A stretch of 64,000 bases of DNA from Ruminococcus flavefaciens (GCA_902760805.1 CACWHY010000002.1:62001-126000); one strand, 5' to 3'. Shown: positions 27,086 through 35,202, counted from the stretch's first letter. The notes: generated by a model from the letters alone, not told the origin. A program made the numbers and translations.

Positions 27086-28471
27086 TTGCATCGTATAGAT
27101 CTGCAAATCAGGAAAGGTGAATGTGTGTTGCTCTGCGGTGCATCAGGCTGTGGAAAAACTACAATTACCCGTTTGCTGAATGGTCTGATCCCGCATTATT
27201 ATGAGGGCGAATTGCAGGGCACTGTCTCAGTGTTTGGCAGAAGTATCTCTGATACCCCGATAGAAGACTTTGCAGGCATTGTCGGAAGTGTGTTCCAGAA
27301 TCCGAGGAGCCAGTTTTTCTGCGTGGATACCACAGCAGAGATCGCATTCGGGTGTGAGAATATGGGACTCTCTGAAACAGAAATACAAAAAAGAATAGAC
27401 AAAACCGTTGCAGATATGTGCATTGAAAAACTCCAAAACCGCAGTATTTTCAATCTGTCAGGCGGTGAAAAACAGAAGATCGCCTGTGCAGGTGTGGCGG
27501 CGATGCTGCCGGAACTAATCGTACTGGATGAGCCGACATCAAACCTTGACCATGATGCAATAAATGAACTGCGTGACATCATCCGAGGATGGAAGGCGCA
27601 GGGTAAAACGATCGTCATCGCAGAACACAGGCTGGGCTGGCTCAGCAGATCGTGTGACAGGGTCGTATACATGGAAAACGGCAGTATTTCCGCAGAATTT
27701 ACAGGGGAAGCATTCTTTCCTCTGCCTGCGGAAAAGCTCAGCAGTATGGGGCTTCGAGCGGTCCTGACAGCCAATAATTACCTTGAAAGCAAAACAGGAT
27801 TGACACAGATAAAGCCATTTGATGGCATTGAAAAGATAACGCTCAATGGTTTCACATACAGCTACGGAAAGCAGTATGCTATCCATATTTCGGAGCTTGC
27901 TATACCGAAAGGCGCAGTCATTGCTGTGGTCGGTCACAACGGTGCGGGAAAAACCACATTCACTAAATGCCTGTGCGGACTGCAAAAGCATTTCAAAGGC
28001 ACGGTCAATATCGACGGGAAACCATATCGCTCAAAGGATATGGTTTGGCTTTCATATATGGTCATGCAGGACGTGAATCATCAGCTTTTTGCAGAAACGG
28101 TACTGGAAGAAGTGATGCTCGGTACCGATGATACCGGAGAACAAACTGCGCTGGACATTCTTCAAAAGCTGCATATTTCGGAATACAAAGAACGGCATCC
28201 TATGTCCCTTTCCGGCGGACAGAAGCAGCGTGCTGCGATCGCTTCGGCACTGCTTGCAGGAAAGAAATTGCTGGTATTTGACGAGCCCACAAGCGGACTC
28301 GATTACCGCAGTATGGAATGTACGGCGGAGCTTTTGCGCTCACTGCATAAGGATATCACTGTGCTGATCGTGACCCATGATATGGAACTAATCGACCGTT
28401 GCTGCACCCATATACTGCATATTGAAAACGGCGGGATCGAAAGCGGATGTAGCGGAAAGGGAGCAATATGA
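27086..28471 (+). CDS. fused double ECF ATPase (A-A'), N terminus cut by a nonsense codon
   Basis: Two nucleotide-binding domains in one chain: domain 1 with Walker A GASGCGKTT, signature LSGGEKQ, Walker B LIVLDEPTSNLD and HRLGWL; domain 2 with [17 protein letters not shown] and LLVFDEPTSGLD. It powers the ECF module with the upstream T and S proteins. The ancestral start is the ATG at 27020 (ATGA overlap with the T gene), but codon 12 is TAA at 27053-27055, where relatives read serine in a context like LKDVSFQYG. The open frame given here restarts at TTG 27086 and lacks the first beta strands, so it may be inactive or poorly made. Confidence 0.82.
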   Translation: MHRIDLQIRKGECVLLCGASGCGKTTITRLLNGLIPHYYEGELQGTVSVFGRSISDTPIEDFAGIVGSVFQNPRSQFFCVDTTAEIAFGCENMGLSETEIQKRIDKTVADMCIEKLQNRSIFNLSGGEKQKIACAGVAAMLPELIVLDEPTSNLDHDAINELRDIIRGWKAQGKTIVIAEHRLGWLSRSCDRVVYMENGSISAEFTGEAFFPLPAEKLSSMGLRAVLTANNYLESKTGLTQIKPFDGIEKITLNGFTYSYGKQYAIHISELAIPKGAVIAVVGHNGAGKTTFTKCLCGLQKHFKGTVNIDGKPYRSKDMVWLSYMVMQDVNHQLFAETVLEEVMLGTDDTGEQTALDILQKLHISEYKERHPMSLSGGQKQRAAIASALLAGKKLLVFDEPTSGLDYRSMECTAELLRSLHKDITVLIVTHDMELIDRCCTHILHIENGGIESGCSGKGAI

Positions 28472-28691
28472 AACAGACGCTTTCTTTTAGGGCGCAGGCA
28501 AGCGTGAACATATCCCGAAAACGATCCGCATCGTCAGCTTTGTGTTCCTGTTTTCGGGGCTGACGCTGAGTTCTCTGGCGAGTTGGGACAAGCTCTGCAT
28601 ACCGTTTGAAGATTCGCTGAGCGAGGAGCAGATCGATGTGTTTCACAAGCTCCTACATACCATAAGTTGTAGGGCAGTATTGCATTTGTAA
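28468..28691 (+). pseudogene. gene remnant, unidentified
   Basis: The ATG at 28468 overlaps the stop of the ECF ATPase in ATGA fashion, with MKQTLSFR in frame. A +2 shift near 28489 then opens GKREHIPKTIRIVSFVFLFS and continues to a TAA at 28689-28691. The middle is hydrophobic, while the end (SLSEEQIDVFHKLLHTI) resembles the tail of MarR-type regulators. It looks like pieces of more than one gene fused by deletion. No function can be given. Confidence 0.4.
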
Positions 28692-28697
28692 ATAATA

Positions 28698-28711
28698 TGA
28701 GAACTTTCTCA
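28698..28711. promoter_or_regulatory. palindromic operator upstream of the AKR/TetR promoter
   Basis: TGAGAACTTTCTCA: TGAGAA and TTCTCA arms around a 2-base centre, just upstream of the -35 box. It shares GAGAA/TTCTC half-sites with the palindrome at 28752-28767. Confidence 0.6.
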
Positions 28712-28718
28712 CTTTCTA

Positions 28719-28747
28719 TTGACAGCTCTTTGAGTCTGTGGTATATT
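28719..28747 (+). promoter_or_regulatory. sigma-A promoter of the AKR-TetR unit
   Basis: TTGACA (28719-28724), 17 bp, TATATT (28742-28747). Confidence 0.82.
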
Positions 28748-28751
28748 GAAG

Positions 28752-28767
28752 GTGAGAGAGTTCTCAC
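28752..28767. promoter_or_regulatory. palindromic operator at the AKR/TetR transcription start
   Basis: GTGAGAGAGTTCTCAC: 6 bp arms (GTGAGA/TCTCAC) around 4 bases, placed over the expected transcription start. Probably bound by the TetR protein encoded at 29501 (inference). Confidence 0.6.
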
Positions 28768-28791
28768 ATTTTTTTGAAAGGTGGCGTTATT

Positions 28792-29499
28792 ATGGGGAAT
28801 ATTGAGGCGAAAGCTGTCATCGGTACGAACTCATGGGGCGGCAAGGCTTACGGAAAAGCTCTCAGACGCAGCTATGTGGATATTTACTGGCTGCATTTGC
28901 CTACGGATATCGAACAGCACCTTTCGGAAATCATCGGGCTTTACAAAGAGGGCAAGATCCGCAATATCGGCGTATCGAATTTCACCCTTGAAGAATGCAG
29001 ACTTGCAAAGCGTATACTTGACAAAGCAGGGATACCGCTGTACGGCGTACAGAATCATTACAGCCTGATCTCCCGTGAATGGGAAAAGAACGGTCTGCTT
29101 GACTGGTGCAGAGAGAACGGCATAGCGTTCTGGGCGTGGGCGGTGCTTGAAGAAGGTATGCTCACCGATCCGAGAGTAAAAACAAAATTCTCGCTGATGA
29201 AATTCTTCATGGACCGTCAAAAACGGAAAATGTACGAGCTTTACAGAGTGATGATCGCAGTTGCAAAGCGGCATCATATTACCGTACCGCAGGTGGCTGA
29301 GGCGTACTGCGTAAACAAGGGCGTTGTCCCGATATGCGGCTGTCGGAAACCGAAGCAGGTCAGGGAGCTTGCAGAAGCAGTGAATGTTAAGCTCACATCG
29401 GGAGAGATACGTCGTCTTGAAGAAGCAGCGGATCAGTCAGGTGCAAAGGTACTCGGTCACGATCTGTTCCGATTCGCTGTGCTGAAGAAAAGGAGCTGA
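28792..29499 (+). CDS. aldo/keto reductase with internal deletion
   Basis: 235 residues, short for a family of about 280-330. The N terminus MGNIEAKAVIGTNSWGGKAY has family character, and the C-terminal two thirds (VDIYWLHLP, IGVSNFTLEE, VQNHYSL, then PICGCRKPKQVREL) is normal. Residue 25 runs straight into the strand that carries HLP, so about 60-80 residues are absent, including the segments that carry the catalytic aspartate, tyrosine and lysine. The histidine of HLP remains. An NADPH oxidoreductase role is therefore unlikely now. AAAGGTGG precedes the ATG at 28792. It lies 1 base before the TetR gene. Confidence 0.8.
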   Translation: MGNIEAKAVIGTNSWGGKAYGKALRRSYVDIYWLHLPTDIEQHLSEIIGLYKEGKIRNIGVSNFTLEECRLAKRILDKAGIPLYGVQNHYSLISREWEKNGLLDWCRENGIAFWAWAVLEEGMLTDPRVKTKFSLMKFFMDRQKRKMYELYRVMIAVAKRHHITVPQVAEAYCVNKGVVPICGCRKPKQVRELAEAVNVKLTSGEIRRLEEAADQSGAKVLGHDLFRFAVLKKRS

Positions 29500-29500
29500 C

Positions 29501-30121
29501 ATGGATAAAAAGGTAAAGCCTGTACAGGCAAGGTCACGGAAAACGAGGGACGATCTGCTGAAAGCGGCGCTTGTTATGTACGAAAAGAAAGGCTATCATA
29601 AAACAACGGTCGATGATATATCGGCAGAAGCGGGAGTTTCCACGGGCATCGCTTACAGATATTTCAGGAATAAGAAGGATATCCTGCTTTCGGTCATAAC
29701 TTACGGCGCAGAACATATCAGTCATATAGCTGATATAGATGATACTCCCATTCCCGAAACTGTTACGGATATACGGCGGTATCTTGAAGCGATATTGAAA
29801 GCGTTTGAGGAATATCATATCAGGTACCGTGATATTCACGAGGAACTTGAGGGCTTGCAGCATACGGATGAAGATGTGAGAAAGCTGTACAGCGAGATAA
29901 CCGATGAAAAAATGAAAGAAGTTATATCAAGACTTGCGGCGTTCCTGCATGATGATACAAATATCCGTGAAAAGGCGTATACGGCAATCGGCATTATGGA
30001 ACAGCACTGCCACATGATGATGAATAACGAGCTTTACGGGTTGAATGCCGGTATAATGCGGGATCTGGCGGTAAATGCGGTGCTGAGCATTCTGAAAGGA
30101 GTAACGTCAGATGAAACGTAA
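29501..30121 (+). CDS. TetR/AcrR family transcriptional regulator
   Basis: 206 residues with the N-terminal TetR helix-turn-helix at about residues 14-60: LLKAALVMYEKKGYHKTTVD, ISAEAGVSTGIAYRYFRNKK. The C-terminal ligand domain is helical and not assignable. It is cotranscribed with the deleted aldo/keto reductase (1 base apart, AAAGGAG ahead of the ATG) from a promoter flanked by GTGAGA-type palindromes that it probably binds, repressing its own unit. Its last codons overlap a truncated hydrolase start at 30111. Confidence 0.92.
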   Translation: MDKKVKPVQARSRKTRDDLLKAALVMYEKKGYHKTTVDDISAEAGVSTGIAYRYFRNKKDILLSVITYGAEHISHIADIDDTPIPETVTDIRRYLEAILKAFEEYHIRYRDIHEELEGLQHTDEDVRKLYSEITDEKMKEVISRLAAFLHDDTNIREKAYTAIGIMEQHCHMMMNNELYGLNAGIMRDLAVNAVLSILKGVTSDET

Positions 30122-30182
30122 ATATTTTGATACAAAAAGAGACGGCTTTTACGGAGCATACTACAAAAATCCCAAGACCTGA
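30111..30182 (+). pseudogene. truncated start of a BAAT/dienelactone-hydrolase-like gene
   Basis: A 23-codon frame, MKRKYFDTKRDGFYGAYY, ends at a TGA at 30180-30182. It overlaps the TetR gene by 11 bases, as a real downstream operon gene would. The sequence resembles the N terminus of acyl-CoA thioester hydrolase-like proteins found beside TetR regulators; the rest of the gene is gone, replaced by unrelated noncoding sequence. This marks a deletion junction at or near 30180. Confidence 0.5.
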
Positions 30183-30462
30183 AAAAAGCTGCGTAAAGTC
30201 TATCTTTTTATATCTTGAAGTGCCATGAATGTTGACCGAATGTTGACCAAAGTGATATGCCCATCGCTAAAATCAGCTGAAAACATCGTATTTTCACAGT
30301 GAGGGTTGAAATTTCACAGATAATGTGATATAATGAATTCAAATGCATCCATTATAAATTTTCTGAATGCCCTTGCAGATACGCAGATCACATATCTGCT
30401 CCCTGCATATCGGGTTATTATATCACAGTGAAACATTAACACAGTAAAGGCGGTCAAAAAAT
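30183..30462 (+). promoter_or_regulatory. noncoding region with promoter of the amino-acid permease operon
   Basis: TTGAAA (30306-30311), 17 bp and TATAAT (30329-30334) form a sigma-A promoter. The leader of about 120 bases contains GCAGATA (30376-30382) and TATCTGC (30394-30400) arms of a hairpin. Before the promoter, the repeated TGTTGACC (near 30229 and 30241) may be residual sequence from the edge of an inserted element. Confidence 0.6.
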
Positions 30463-31167
30463 ATGTCGAGCGAACAGATATCTAGCTTATTCCAGTTAAT
30501 GCTGGAGCATCTTCCACCTACCCTTAAACTATTTGGGTTTACTTTGCTTTATGCGATCCCGCTGGGAATGATCGTTGCACTACTTAAAATGTGCAGGATC
30601 AAGCCGGTATCATGGCTGACAAATCTGTACATACTCATTATGCGTGGAACTCCCCTGCTGCTCCAGATAATCGTTGTGTACTATTCGGTGCCTATATTGA
30701 AGCTGTCGCCTAATTGTCCCGAAGGCTTGCGTGGCATTCTCGATAAGGTGGATATACAGTCCGGCGGATATATGTTCCGTATGATACTTATAGCATTTGT
30801 ACTTAACTACGCTGCTTATTTTTCCGAGATATTCCGTGGCGGTATCGAATCGATACCCAAGGGACAGTACGAAGCTGCCGGTGCTCTGGGTTTCAACAAG
30901 CTCCAGACTTTTTTCCGGATCATCCTTCCGCAGGTGGTAAAGCGTGTTATACCTGCAAGCTCCAACGAGATCATAACCTTGGTCAAGGATACTTCTCTTG
31001 CCTATGCCATGGGCTACATGGAGATCATGTACATCGCCAAGAAACAGATGAGCTTCTACAGCTCTCTGGTACCGCTGTTCATGGCAGGTCTATTCTATTT
31101 CGCATTTGCAACTCTGCTGACGCTTCTCTTCGCATTTATCGAGAAGAAGCTGAACTATTATAAATAA
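30463..31167 (+). CDS. amino acid ABC transporter permease (HisMQ/GlnP type)
   Basis: 234 residues with five membrane helices. The C-terminal half has the EAA loop that binds the ATPase, YEAAGALGFNKLQTFFRIIL, and the N-terminal region has RGTPLLLQIIVVYY, both hallmarks of polar amino-acid permeases. It forms an importer with the ATPase encoded 12 bases later. No substrate-binding protein gene lies in this unit; the lipoprotein at 34322 in the divergent-facing cluster is the nearest candidate. Start ATG at 30463 after AAAGGCGG. Confidence 0.9.
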   Translation: MSSEQISSLFQLMLEHLPPTLKLFGFTLLYAIPLGMIVALLKMCRIKPVSWLTNLYILIMRGTPLLLQIIVVYYSVPILKLSPNCPEGLRGILDKVDIQSGGYMFRMILIAFVLNYAAYFSEIFRGGIESIPKGQYEAAGALGFNKLQTFFRIILPQVVKRVIPASSNEIITLVKDTSLAYAMGYMEIMYIAKKQMSFYSSLVPLFMAGLFYFAFATLLTLLFAFIEKKLNYYK

Positions 31168-31179
31168 GGAGACATAATT

Positions 31180-31941
31180 ATGTCAATGCTTGAAATACGC
31201 AATCTTTCCAAGAGCTTTGGCAGCTTGGAGGTGCTAAAGGATATTTCCTTCGATGTGAAGAAGGGCGAGGTAGTAGCTGTTATCGGACCTTCGGGCAGCG
31301 GTAAATCTACTCTCCTTCGGTGTATAAACCAGCTGGAGCACGCTGATTCCGGTGTTATAAAGGTCTGCGGAACAGATATGCTGATAAAGAACGGCTCCGG
31401 GAAGACTGTCTACGCCGACAAAAAAACTCTTCGTGATATTCGTCTCAAAACTGGTCTGGTTTTTCAGAATTTCAACCTATTCCCTCACATGACCGTCAAG
31501 CGAAACATAACAGAGGCGCCAGTATGTGTCCTAAAAAAAGACAAGACCGAGGCCTCTAAAAAGGCAGATGAGCTTCTGAAAAAAATGGGTCTTGAGACCA
31601 AAGGAGACTCCTATCCTTGTGAGCTTTCCGGCGGCCAGCAGCAGAGAGTCTCGATTGCTAGAGCGCTTGCTCTTAACCCGGAGGTGCTGTTCTTTGACGA
31701 GCCGACCTCAGCTCTGGATCCGGAGCTCACTGGCGAGATCCTAAAGGTCATCAAGGAACTGGCAAAAGAGGGCATGACAATGGTCATCGTCACTCATGAA
31801 ATGGCATTTGCCCGAGATGTAGCTGATAAGGTCATATTCATGGAGGGCGGATACATTGTAGAAGCAGGTGCTCCTGAGCAGCTTTTTGGTGAGAACGCTT
31901 CCGACAGAGTCAAGCAGTTCTTGCAGAGATTTAACAGCTAA
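31180..31941 (+). CDS. amino acid ABC transporter ATP-binding protein (GlnQ type)
   Basis: 253 residues, the usual length for GlnQ/HisP ATPases. Walker [11 protein letters not shown]-loop VFQNFNLFPHMTV, signature LSGGQQQRVSIARAL, Walker [15 protein letters not shown] and H-loop VTHEM. The wording VFQNFNLFPH and ALDPELTGE is typical of polar amino-acid importers. It energises the permease just upstream; the start follows GGAGACATAATT. Confidence 0.93.
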   Translation: MSMLEIRNLSKSFGSLEVLKDISFDVKKGEVVAVIGPSGSGKSTLLRCINQLEHADSGVIKVCGTDMLIKNGSGKTVYADKKTLRDIRLKTGLVFQNFNLFPHMTVKRNITEAPVCVLKKDKTEASKKADELLKKMGLETKGDSYPCELSGGQQQRVSIARALALNPEVLFFDEPTSALDPELTGEILKVIKELAKEGMTMVIVTHEMAFARDVADKVIFMEGGYIVEAGAPEQLFGENASDRVKQFLQRFNS

Positions 31942-31954
31942 TAAGTATAGCATT

Positions 31955-32383
31955 ATGACCGATAAGGAAAGAAAGATTAGCAATTTGATAGAGCTTGCCC
32001 AAAATGATGAAACACTTATTCCGCCATGCTGCGGGGAATGCGTTTTAGAGCTATTCGATAGTTACTTCCATTTGTGGTTGCCGCAATGCTCAAACAGCAG
32101 CGCTTTTGCGGAAGATATGCTCAAAAAATATCCGGATCTAAGTGAAGCAGAAATCGTACGACTAAAAGAGTATCTATCATCGGCACGAAAGTATCTTCTG
32201 GATATATGCTGTACATTTGCTGGGATTTATCAAAATTACGGAGCATTACCACGAAATGACTATGGATCAGATCAAAAATACTGCGACATTTTGATCAATG
32301 CTTGCTTAAAAAAGTATACTTGGCTAACTGAGGAATACCTTTATGAAAACCTTTGGCAAATATGCAGACTTTGTAATTGGTGA
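31955..32383 (+). CDS. cysteine-rich hypothetical protein
   Basis: 142 residues, not recognised. It is rich in cysteine (PPCCGEC near residue 25, DICCTF, QICRLCNW at the end) and in Leu/Tyr, with helical character and no clear membrane segment or signal peptide. The reading frame is more AT-rich than its neighbours, the ribosome binding site is weak, and it follows the ATPase stop by 13 bases. The chosen start is the ATG at 31955; the frame is open further upstream inside the ATPase gene. It may be an acquired gene or a small immunity-like protein, but nothing supports a specific role. Confidence 0.55.
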   Translation: MTDKERKISNLIELAQNDETLIPPCCGECVLELFDSYFHLWLPQCSNSSAFAEDMLKKYPDLSEAEIVRLKEYLSSARKYLLDICCTFAGIYQNYGALPRNDYGSDQKYCDILINACLKKYTWLTEEYLYENLWQICRLCNW

Positions 32384-32417
32384 TTTCAATTAGCCTATAC
32401 CACAATTACAGTAAAAT

Positions 32418-32446
32418 GCCCCGAAGCAATCTGAAAGCTTCGGGGC
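32418..32446. terminator. convergent terminator hairpin
   Basis: GCCCCGAAGC (32418-32427) and GCTTCGGGGC (32437-32446), 10 bp perfect stem. On the minus strand it is followed by ATTTTAC, so it ends the GNAT gene transcript; on the plus strand the T run is poor. Confidence 0.75.
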
Positions 32447-32485
32447 TAAAATAATATATGTACTCGGCTATATCTCAAGGCATTT

Positions 32486-32908
32486 TTATAATTCCTTGCG
32501 CATTAGAACATGAGGACATCCTTCGTCATCGTGAAACTGGTCTGTGGCTGTATAACCGCTCTTTTCATAAAAGCCTGATGCCCTGCATTGAGCCCATAAA
32601 CTGATAGAGCTTGCGTTTTGATTAACAGCTTCTTTTTCCAGTCCGGAAATAATGAGCAAACCGATCTTCCGGCCACGATACTCCCTCAATACCGGAACTC
32701 TTCCTATAAAGAATTCGCCGTCGTTCTCGGAGAATAGCCGTCCCGTGCCAATTGGTGCTCCATTTTCATCGTAAACAACGATGTGAGTACAGCTTTGATC
32801 GATCTGGTCAAACTCATTTTCAAAGCCCTGCTCTTTCATAAATACCTGCTCACGGATAGATCGGCAGTCGTCAGAAAGATAGGTATAGATCCTTGTTGTA
32901 AACATCAA
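32486..32908 (-). CDS. GNAT family N-acetyltransferase (ElaA-like)
   Basis: 140 residues with the acetyl-CoA binding region [17 protein letters not shown] (the R/Q-x-x-G-x-G/A type loop) near residue 78, preceded by [12 protein letters not shown] and followed by [21 protein letters not shown]. The N-terminal [10 protein letters not shown] is like ElaA/YjcF-type acetyltransferases. The acceptor is unknown. Its ATG overlaps the stop codon of the upstream ATPase by four bases, so it is translationally coupled to an amino-acid importer. Confidence 0.85.
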   Translation of the reverse strand: MMFTTRIYTYLSDDCRSIREQVFMKEQGFENEFDQIDQSCTHIVVYDENGAPIGTGRLFSENDGEFFIGRVPVLREYRGRKIGLLIISGLEKEAVNQNASSISLWAQCRASGFYEKSGYTATDQFHDDEGCPHVLMRKEL

Positions 32909-33630
32909 AGCACCTTGGAGAGGAAGTCCTTGAGCCTGGGATTTTGAGGATCAGTAAAGAACTTGTCTGGGCTGTTTTCTTCCATGATATGGCCGCCGTC
33001 CATGAACATCACCCGAGAGGCGACCTCTCTTGCAAAGCCCATTTCGTGGGTAACTACCACCATAGTCATACCGTCGTCAGCAAGCTGTTTCATAAGGCTC
33101 AGCACCTCGCCTACCATTTCAGGGTCGAGTGCTGAAGTCGGCTCGTCAAACAGCATTACATCCGGATTCATGACAAGAGCTCTAGCAATGGCGATCCTCT
33201 GCTTCTGTCCGCCGGAAAGCTGATTGGGATAGGCACTTTCCTTGTCAGCCAGACCAACCTTTTTCAGCATAGTCCTAGCACTTTTTTCAGCCTCGTCCTT
33301 GGTCATCAGCTTTAGCTTGACAGGCGCAAGGGTAAGGTTTTCCAGGATAGTAAGATGAGGGAAAAGGTGGAAATGCTGGAATACCATTCCCATTTTTTCA
33401 CGGATCTCATACAAGCGCTTATCAGAGGCCTTTGTCAGGTCCTCGCCCTCGAACAATATTGTTCCGGAGCTAGGCTGTTCGAGACGGTTCAAGCACCGCA
33501 GAAAGGTGCTCTTTCCAGATCCGGAGGGTCCAATTATGACCACCTTCTCGCCTTTCTCGATCTTCGTGCTGATGCCTTTGAGGATATGAAGATCGCCGAA
33601 GCTCTTTTGCAGGTCTTTAACCTCTATCAC
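32905..33630 (-). CDS. amino acid ABC transporter ATP-binding protein (GlnQ type)
   Basis: 241 residues: Walker [10 protein letters not shown]-loop [13 protein letters not shown], signature [15 protein letters not shown], Walker [15 protein letters not shown] and H-loop VTHEMGFA. The frame is open to 33651, but GGAGG lies inside that extension and fits the GTG at 33630 better, giving [13 protein letters not shown], the usual beginning. It overlaps the permease by 14 bases. Third gene of the binding protein-permease-ATPase-GNAT operon. Confidence 0.92.
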   Translation of the reverse strand: MIEVKDLQKSFGDLHILKGISTKIEKGEKVVIIGPSGSGKSTFLRCLNRLEQPSSGTILFEGEDLTKASDKRLYEIREKMGMVFQHFHLFPHLTILENLTLAPVKLKLMTKDEAEKSARTMLKKVGLADKESAYPNQLSGGQKQRIAIARALVMNPDVMLFDEPTSALDPEMVGEVLSLMKQLADDGMTMVVVTHEMGFAREVASRVMFMDGGHIMEENSPDKFFTDPQNPRLKDFLSKVL

Positions 33631-34309
33631 TTTTAGCGAGCCTCCTTTCAAGTGCGGATACCAGCGAACTGAGTATCAGTACGATGGTCAGGTATATCAG
33701 GGCAACTGCGATAAGCGGCAGGAACGCCTCATAAGTTAGACTTCTGATGATATCTCCGCCTTTTGTCAGGTCGTTCAGTGCGATATATCCGGCGACAGAG
33801 GTCTCCTTTAACAGAACGATACACTCATTCGCCAAAGCCGGAAGAACATTTTTGAAAGCCTGGGGCATGATGATATACATCATGGTCTTGCGGTAGTTCA
33901 GTCCTAAACTTGCACCTGCCTCGAACTGACCATTGTCGATGGACATGATGCCTGAACGGAATATCTCAGCAACATAGGCTGCTGAGTTTAAGCCAAAGGC
34001 CAGTATTCCGACGACTGTCTTATCTATAGCGACTGATGCAAAGATAACGTAGTAAATGATAAGGAGCTGCACCATTACCGGAGTTCCTCGAATCACTGTC
34101 AGATACAGCTTTGCAAGAAGGTTTAGGAACTTCAGTTTGCCGGTCTTATCATGAGTTGAACGGATAATGGCTATCAGAAAGCCAAGCACCATTCCGATCA
34201 TAACAGCGAAAACAGTTATGATCAATGTAGTTTTAAGACCGTTGGCTAGATACTTCCAGCGGTCGTCCACGATGAAGGTATCGTGGAGTTTATCTAAAAA
34301 ACTGCTCAT
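33617..34309 (-). CDS. amino acid ABC transporter permease
   Basis: 230 residues with about five membrane helices, [16 protein letters not shown] near residue 75 and the EAA-type loop [20 protein letters not shown] near residue 130. A GTG at 34318 is possible, but AGGTGGATCTT lies ahead of the ATG at 34309. Partner of the binding protein encoded 12 bases upstream and the ATPase overlapping downstream. Confidence 0.92.
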   Translation of the reverse strand: MSSFLDKLHDTFIVDDRWKYLANGLKTTLIITVFAVMIGMVLGFLIAIIRSTHDKTGKLKFLNLLAKLYLTVIRGTPVMVQLLIIYYVIFASVAIDKTVVGILAFGLNSAAYVAEIFRSGIMSIDNGQFEAGASLGLNYRKTMMYIIMPQAFKNVLPALANECIVLLKETSVAGYIALNDLTKGGDIIRSLTYEAFLPLIAVALIYLTIVLILSSLVSALERRLAKSDRG

Positions 34310-34321
34310 AAGATCCACCTA

Positions 34322-35107
34322 TCAGTCCTTGCGGACAATAATGACCTGAGTTGTTGTAGCGTAGCCCTGAGTGAAGGAAACGTTCTTCTCTCTGTCAGGG
34401 GTAACAGAGATACCGGCAACACCAACATCAGCCTTGCCCGAATCCACTGCAGCGATAATAGAGTCAAACTCCATATTATCGATCTGGAGTTCATATCCAA
34501 GGCGGTCGCATACTGCGTTCATCATATCAACGTCGATCCCGACCACAGCTTCATGATCCATGCTCTCATAGGGCGGGAATTCTGCATTTGTAGCCATGAT
34601 CAGCTTGCCGTTGTCACGAGAAACGCTTGAGTCAGGAGTGTATGATACCTGGTCAGCTGAATCGCCTACCCAATGAGAAACTATCTCATCGAGAGTTCCG
34701 TCATTCTTGAGTTCAGTGAGAGCTTCGTCCAGCTTTTTGCCAAGCTCGTCATTGCCCAGCTTGTATGCTATAGAATACTCTTCAACTGCAAAAGGATCAT
34801 CAAGTATCATAAGATCATCGTTCTTTGAAACGAAGACCTTTGCAGGCTCACTGTCAATGATAACAGCGTCAACTTTTCCCTGCTTGAGAGCCTGAACAGC
34901 ATCTGCGCCCTTGTTATAGGGCTCAACAGTAGCATTTTCAATATCTCCGGCGAAGATATATCCGGTGGTTCCAAGCTGGGTACCGATCTTCTTGCCTACA
35001 AGATCATCGGCGTTATGCACTGTGTTGGCAGGAGCACTTGATCCGCAGCCAGTCAAACAGCAAGCTAAGAGGGCAGCCGCTGCTGCAAGAGTGAATGATT
35101 TTTTCAT
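34322..35107 (-). CDS. amino acid ABC transporter substrate-binding lipoprotein
   Basis: 261 residues. Type II signal peptide with lipobox LTGC at residues 18-21 (MKKSFTLAAAAALLACCLTGC), so the mature protein is lipid-anchored outside the cell. The mature part is a type II periplasmic-binding fold: VGKKIGTQLGTTGYIFA, then KVDAVIIDSEPA, and late VGIDVDMMNAVCDRLG with DVGVAGISVTPDREK, typical of polar amino-acid (cystine, glutamine, arginine) binders. Interestingly the later half of the linear sequence starts with the motif usually near the N terminus, so the lobes seem arranged with an extra N-terminal segment. It may also serve the permease-ATPase pair at 30.5-31.9 kb. Confidence 0.9.
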   Translation of the reverse strand: MKKSFTLAAAAALLACCLTGCGSSAPANTVHNADDLVGKKIGTQLGTTGYIFAGDIENATVEPYNKGADAVQALKQGKVDAVIIDSEPAKVFVSKNDDLMILDDPFAVEEYSIAYKLGNDELGKKLDEALTELKNDGTLDEIVSHWVGDSADQVSYTPDSSVSRDNGKLIMATNAEFPPYESMDHEAVVGIDVDMMNAVCDRLGYELQIDNMEFDSIIAAVDSGKADVGVAGISVTPDREKNVSFTQGYATTTQVIIVRKD

Positions 35108-35145
35108 GTTTTATACGTCCTTTCGATTATGTTATCATAAAGAAT

Positions 35146-35174
35146 ATTATAGCACATCTTTTTATGAAATGCAA
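35146..35174 (-). promoter_or_regulatory. sigma-A promoter of the amino-acid importer operon
   Basis: Minus strand: TTGCAT (35174-35169), 17 bp, TATAAT (35151-35146), about 40 bases before the lipoprotein start. No terminator was seen between it and the preceding ppd gene. Confidence 0.8.
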
Positions 35175-35202
35175 CAGTCAAATGGGAGTATTTCCGTTGA
35201 TT

